Shown: piece after piece, positions 54,835 to 64,000 of the stretch
Position numbering within the stretch: position 1 is the stretch's first letter
Layout of the letters: the number at the start of each line of letters is the position of its first letter
Notes under the pieces: model-generated
The model's input: only the letters and a program-made list of their open reading frames with translations
Databases searched by the model: none
Told to the model about the DNA's origin: nothing
Source: Nematostella vectensis
Taxonomy: Eukaryota; Cnidaria; Anthozoa; Actiniaria; Edwardsiidae
Assembly: GCF_932526225.1 (NCBI RefSeq)
Contig: NC_064037.1
Span: 12,196,203-12,260,202, forward strand
Length of the DNA stretch: 64,000 nt
Direction: 5' to 3'
Program-made: the position numbers and the translations under genes

Positions 54835-57680
54835 GGATCCGCCCTTGAACGGATTTACTATGAAGATCCGCCCTTGAACGAGTTTACTATGAGGATCCGC
54901 CCTTGAACGGGTTTACTATGGAAATCCGCCCTTGAACGGGTTTACTATGAGATCCGCCCTTGAACGGGTTTACTATGAGGGTCCGCCCTTGAACGGGTTT
55001 ACTATGAGGATCCGCCCTTGAACGGGTTTACTATGAGGGTCCGCCCTTGAACGGGTTTACTATGAGGATCCGCCCTTGAACGGGTTTACTATGAGGGTCC
55101 GCCCTTGAACGGGTTTACTATGAGATCCGCCCTTGAACGGGTTTACTATGAGGGTCCGCCCTTGAACGGGTTTACTATGAGGATCCGCCCTTGAACGGGT
55201 TTACTATGAGGATCCGCCCTTGAACGGTTTACTGAGGATCCGCCCTTGAACGGGTTTACTGAGGATCCGCCCTTGAACGGGTTTAATATGGAAATCCGCC
55301 CTTGAACGGGTTTACTATGAAGATCCGCCCTTGAACGGGTTTACTATGAAGATCCGACCTTGAACGGGTTTACTATAAAGATCCGCCCTTGAACGGGTTT
55401 ACTATGAGGATCCGCCCTTGAACGGGTTTACTATGAGGATCCGCCCTTGAACGGGTTTACTATGAAGATCTGCCCCTGAACGGGTTTACTGAGGATCTGC
55501 CTTTGAACTGGTTTACTATGAGATCCGCCCTTGAACGGGTTTACTATGAGGATCCGCCCTTGAACGGGTTTACTGAGGATCTGCCTTTGAACGGGTTTAC
55601 TATGAGATCCGCCTTTGAACGGGTTTACTATGAGGATCCGCCCTTGAACGGGTTTACTATGAGGATCCACCCTTGAACGGGTTTACTATGAGGATCCGCC
55701 CTTGAACGGGTTTACTATGAAGATCCGCCCTTGAACGGGTTTACTATGAAGATCAGACCTTGAACGGGTTTACTATGAAGATCCGCCCTTGAACGTGTTT
55801 ATTATGAAGATCCGACCTTGAACGGGTTTACTATGAAGATCCGCCCTTAAACGGGTTTACTATGAGGTTCCGCCCTTGAACGGGTTTACTATGAGGGTCC
55901 GCCCTTGAACGGGTTTACTATGAAAATCCGCCCTTAAACGGGTTTACTGAGGATCCGCCCTTGAACGGTTTTACTATGAGGTTCCGCCCTTGAACGGGTT
56001 TACTTAGGATCTGCCCTTGAACGGGTTTACTATGAAGATCCGCCCTTGAACGAGTTTACTATGAGGATCCGCCCTTGAACGGGTTTACTATGAGGATCCG
56101 CCCTTGAACAGGTTTACTATGGAAATCCGCCCTTGAACGGGTTTACTATGAGGATCCGCCCTTGAATGGGTTTACTATGAGGGTCCGCCCTTGAACGGGT
56201 TTACTATGAGGATCCACCCTTGAACGGGTTTACTATGAGGATCCGCCCTTGAACGGGTTTACTGAGGATCTGCCCTTGAACGGGTTTACTATGAAGATCC
56301 GCCCTTGAACGTGTTTATTATGAAGATCCGACCTTGAACGGGTTTACTATGAAGATCCGCCTTTAAACGGGTTTACTATGAGGTTCCGCCCTTGAACGGG
56401 TTTACTATGAGGGTCCGCCCTTGAACGGGTTTACTATAAAAATCCGCCTTTGAACGGGTTTACCGAGGATCTGCCCTTGAACGGGTTTAATATGAGGATC
56501 CGCCTTGAACGGGTTTACTGAGGATCCGCCCTTGAACGGTTTTACTATGAGGATCCGCCCTTGAACGGGTTTACTTAGGATCTGCCCTTGAACGGGTTTA
56601 CTATGAAGATCCGCCCTTGAACGGGTTTACTATGGAAATCCGCCCTTGAACGGGTTTACTATGAGGATCCGCCCTTGAATGGGTTTACTATGAGGGTCCG
56701 CCCTTGAACGGGTTTACTATGAGGATCCGCCCTTGAACGGGTTTACTATGAGGGTCCGCCCTTGAACGGGTTTACTATGAGGATGCGCCCTTGAACGGGT
56801 TTACTATGAAGATCCGCCCTTGAACGGGTTTACTATGAAGATCCCCCCTTGAACGGGTTTACTATGAAGATCCGCCTTTGAACGGGTTTACTGAGGATCC
56901 GCCCTTGAACGGGTTTACTATGAAGATCCGCCCTTGAACGGGTTTACTATGAGGATCCGCCCTTGAACGGGTTTACTATGAAGATCCGCCCTTGAACGGG
57001 TTTACTATGAAGATCCGCCTTTGAACGGGTTTACTGAGGATCCGCCCTTGAACGGGTTTACTATGAAGATCCGCCCTTGAACGGGTTTACTATGAGGATC
57101 CGCCCTTGAACGGGTTTACTATGAAGATCCGCCCTTGAACGGGTTTACTATGAAGATCCGCCCTTGAACGGGATTACTGAGGATCCGCCCTTGAACGGAT
57201 TTACTATGAAGATCCGCCCTTGAACGGGTTTACTATGAAGATCCGACCTTGAACGGGTTTACTATGAAGATCCGCCTTTAAACGGGTTTACTATGAGCAT
57301 CCGCCCTTGAACGGGTTTACTATGAAGATCCGCCCTTAAACGGGTTTACTATGAGGATCTGCCCTTGAACGGGTTTACTATGAAGATCCGCCCTTGAACG
57401 GGTTTACTATGAAGATCCGCCCTTAAACGGGTTTACTATGAGGATCTGCCCTTGAACGGGTTTACTATGAAGATCCGCCCTTGAACGGGTTTACTATGAG
57501 GATCCGCTTTTTAACGGGTTTACTATGAGGATACGCCCCTGAACGGGTTTACTATGAGGATTCGCCCTTGAACGGGTTTACTATGAAGATCCGCCCTTGA
57601 ATGGGTTTACTATGAGGATCCGCCCTTGAACGGGTTTACTATGGAAATCCTTTAACGGGTTCACTATGAGAATCCGGGTT
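54835..57680. repeat. 2.8-kb minisatellite of 29-bp units
   Basis: Nearly a hundred head-to-tail units fill this span. The core is GATCCGCCCTTGAACGGG followed by TTTACTATGAG. Most units are 29 bp; 28-bp and 27-bp variants lose one or two bases between ACTATGA and GATCC. Point variants (AGATCC, GGTTCC, CCACCC, AAACGG) recur in blocks, which suggests higher-order duplication of several units. It lies between the convergent ankyrin and PP1 genes. The 79-codon minus-strand frame at 55431-55670 is a by-product. Confidence 0.97.
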
Positions 57681-58522
57681 TGCTGGGAATCGATTAATAG
57701 TGGGTTTTTTTCATATTTTTTTTGGCAAAACGGGAAAAAAATGGAATACCATATATCTTCGTATTTTTGATAGTTTTAATAATGTCATAAAATAAAACAA
57801 AATTCTTGCACATAAATGAACATCTTTACAAGTACATATTAATGATATATTACAAGGTTGTCATGTAACAGAATTTAAAAATTAACAGTTCATTATTTAG
57901 TTATATGTAAAACTATTCTAGGAAACTATTGAATAAAGTAGTTTGGAATAGAAACTGTTAATCTTTGAATGCTATTTTCCTGAAAGCTAGTAATTTGTAA
58001 AACAAAACGGTGTCATCCATAGAGTATTTTGTGAATCAAAATTGATAAAAGTTAAACATCACAAAACAGCGATGCCTTTGTACACTCAAGAAATCCCTTC
58101 TAAATCCAATCAACATTAGACTATGTCTTCATTTAATTAAACTACTACTTTGAATACAAATACTTTGAAAACCAAAAGTTAAGCAGATATGAAGTGGCAT
58201 TATAAAAACCACACGGAACAATTTGGTTCACAAAATACTACTTATATTTATACATCTCAATGCATAGCCATCAATATACATACAGCCCTATCTCTTTATC
58301 TTCCCCACCCCTACTACCTAATAAAACTTGATAACCAGAGTTTGGTAGTGATATGAATGGATATATCCGCGTCATCAGGTAGAGTGCACAGTCCAATATT
58401 ATGACAGTCAAAAATGTACATTGTGTCATGCAATTCTAGGCAGGAGTGTAACCTGGTGTACACTACAAAACAGACTGTATATATTACATTAAGTAGGGAG
58501 CTTGGAGTAACATTGTGTAAAT
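57681..58522. other. PP1 3' UTR and AT-rich spacer
   Basis: AT-rich sequence downstream (minus strand) of the PP1 stop codon. No AATAAA on the minus strand is clear; an ATTAAA lies near 58132. No other coding sequence is seen. Confidence 0.5.
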
Positions 58523-63782
<5,260 letters not shown>

Positions 63783-64000
63783 TCCCTAAATAACTCAAGT
63801 AATCTTAAAAGAGGCTAAATAAAATTTTTGACCGCTTATAGGAGCTATTTTGTGCCCGATGGAAATGGATTTTACTCTGTAGATTGGTTACTGACAAAGA
63901 TGGCGGCCTAGAAACCGGTTTACATTGACTGGTCGCATGACGTCATAACGGTTCAATAACCAAATTTTAGGAGTGGAATGGACCCGGATTTAAATAATCA
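63783..64000. promoter_or_regulatory. PP1 promoter region
   Basis: This is the sequence upstream of the PP1 start codon on the minus strand. It contains AAAGATGGCGGCC (63896-63908; plus strand), a YY1-type core, and TGACGTCA at 63939-63946, which is a perfect cAMP-response (CRE) element. Transcription start is not determined. Confidence 0.5.

Noticed and set aside
54835-57680. CRISPR-like array
   Set aside because: Units are contiguous with no spacers, and the genes around are animal; this is a minisatellite.

Overview
The window is nuclear DNA from an intron-rich animal. The proteins are very close to vertebrate orthologues (a dynein light chain and a PP1 catalytic subunit near identity). 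The non-coding part is full of short foldback/MITE-type transposons and LINE fragments. The mix suggests an anthozoan cnidarian, most likely a sea anemone such as Nematostella vectensis; the species is an inference from style and not proven by the sequence.

Ten protein-coding genes could be assembled by hand, nine of them with every splice junction in frame; the tenth is the single-exon dynein gene. Left to right: a TMEM68-like acyltransferase (+, 1463-8102); TSSC4 (-, 10384-11166); LRRC43 (+, 11524-18191); FBXO21 (-, 18802-24787); an LC8 dynein light chain (+, 25477-25746); an SRSF1/SRSF9-type splicing factor (-, 28378-29795); COQ5 (-, 31452-37839); an ankyrin-repeat protein with a long disordered tail (+, 38089-53795); and the PP1 catalytic subunit (-, 58523-63782). 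The tenth is an uncharacterised gene (-, 49674-50346), nested antisense in an ankyrin-gene intron and probably lacking its first exon. Three neighbouring pairs are divergent with short shared promoters (TSSC4/LRRC43 357 bp, FBXO21/DYNLL 689 bp, COQ5/ankyrin 249 bp). The other junctions are mostly tail to tail.

The genes do unrelated housekeeping work: ubiquinone synthesis, splicing, ubiquitin ligation, dynein cargo, phosphatase, cilia-associated LRR protein. Their grouping is nevertheless informative. As far as I recall, the human orthologues of DYNLL, SRSF9 and COQ5 are immediate neighbours at 12q24.31, and LRRC43, FBXO21 and PPP1CC lie on the same chromosome arm, so this window looks like a conserved ancestral linkage block.

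Between and inside the genes are: a nearly intact LINE (endonuclease plus reverse transcriptase, one premature TGA, a 2A-like NPGP motif) antisense in an ankyrin-gene intron; a decayed second LINE next to the TMEM68 stop codon; several foldback elements with clear target-site duplications (9, 9, 10 and 11 bp); a repeat pair with a hammerhead-ribozyme-like core; two minisatellites (45 bp in a TMEM68 intron and a 2.8-kb array of 29-bp units); and a lone ABCC-transporter-like exon with both splice sites.
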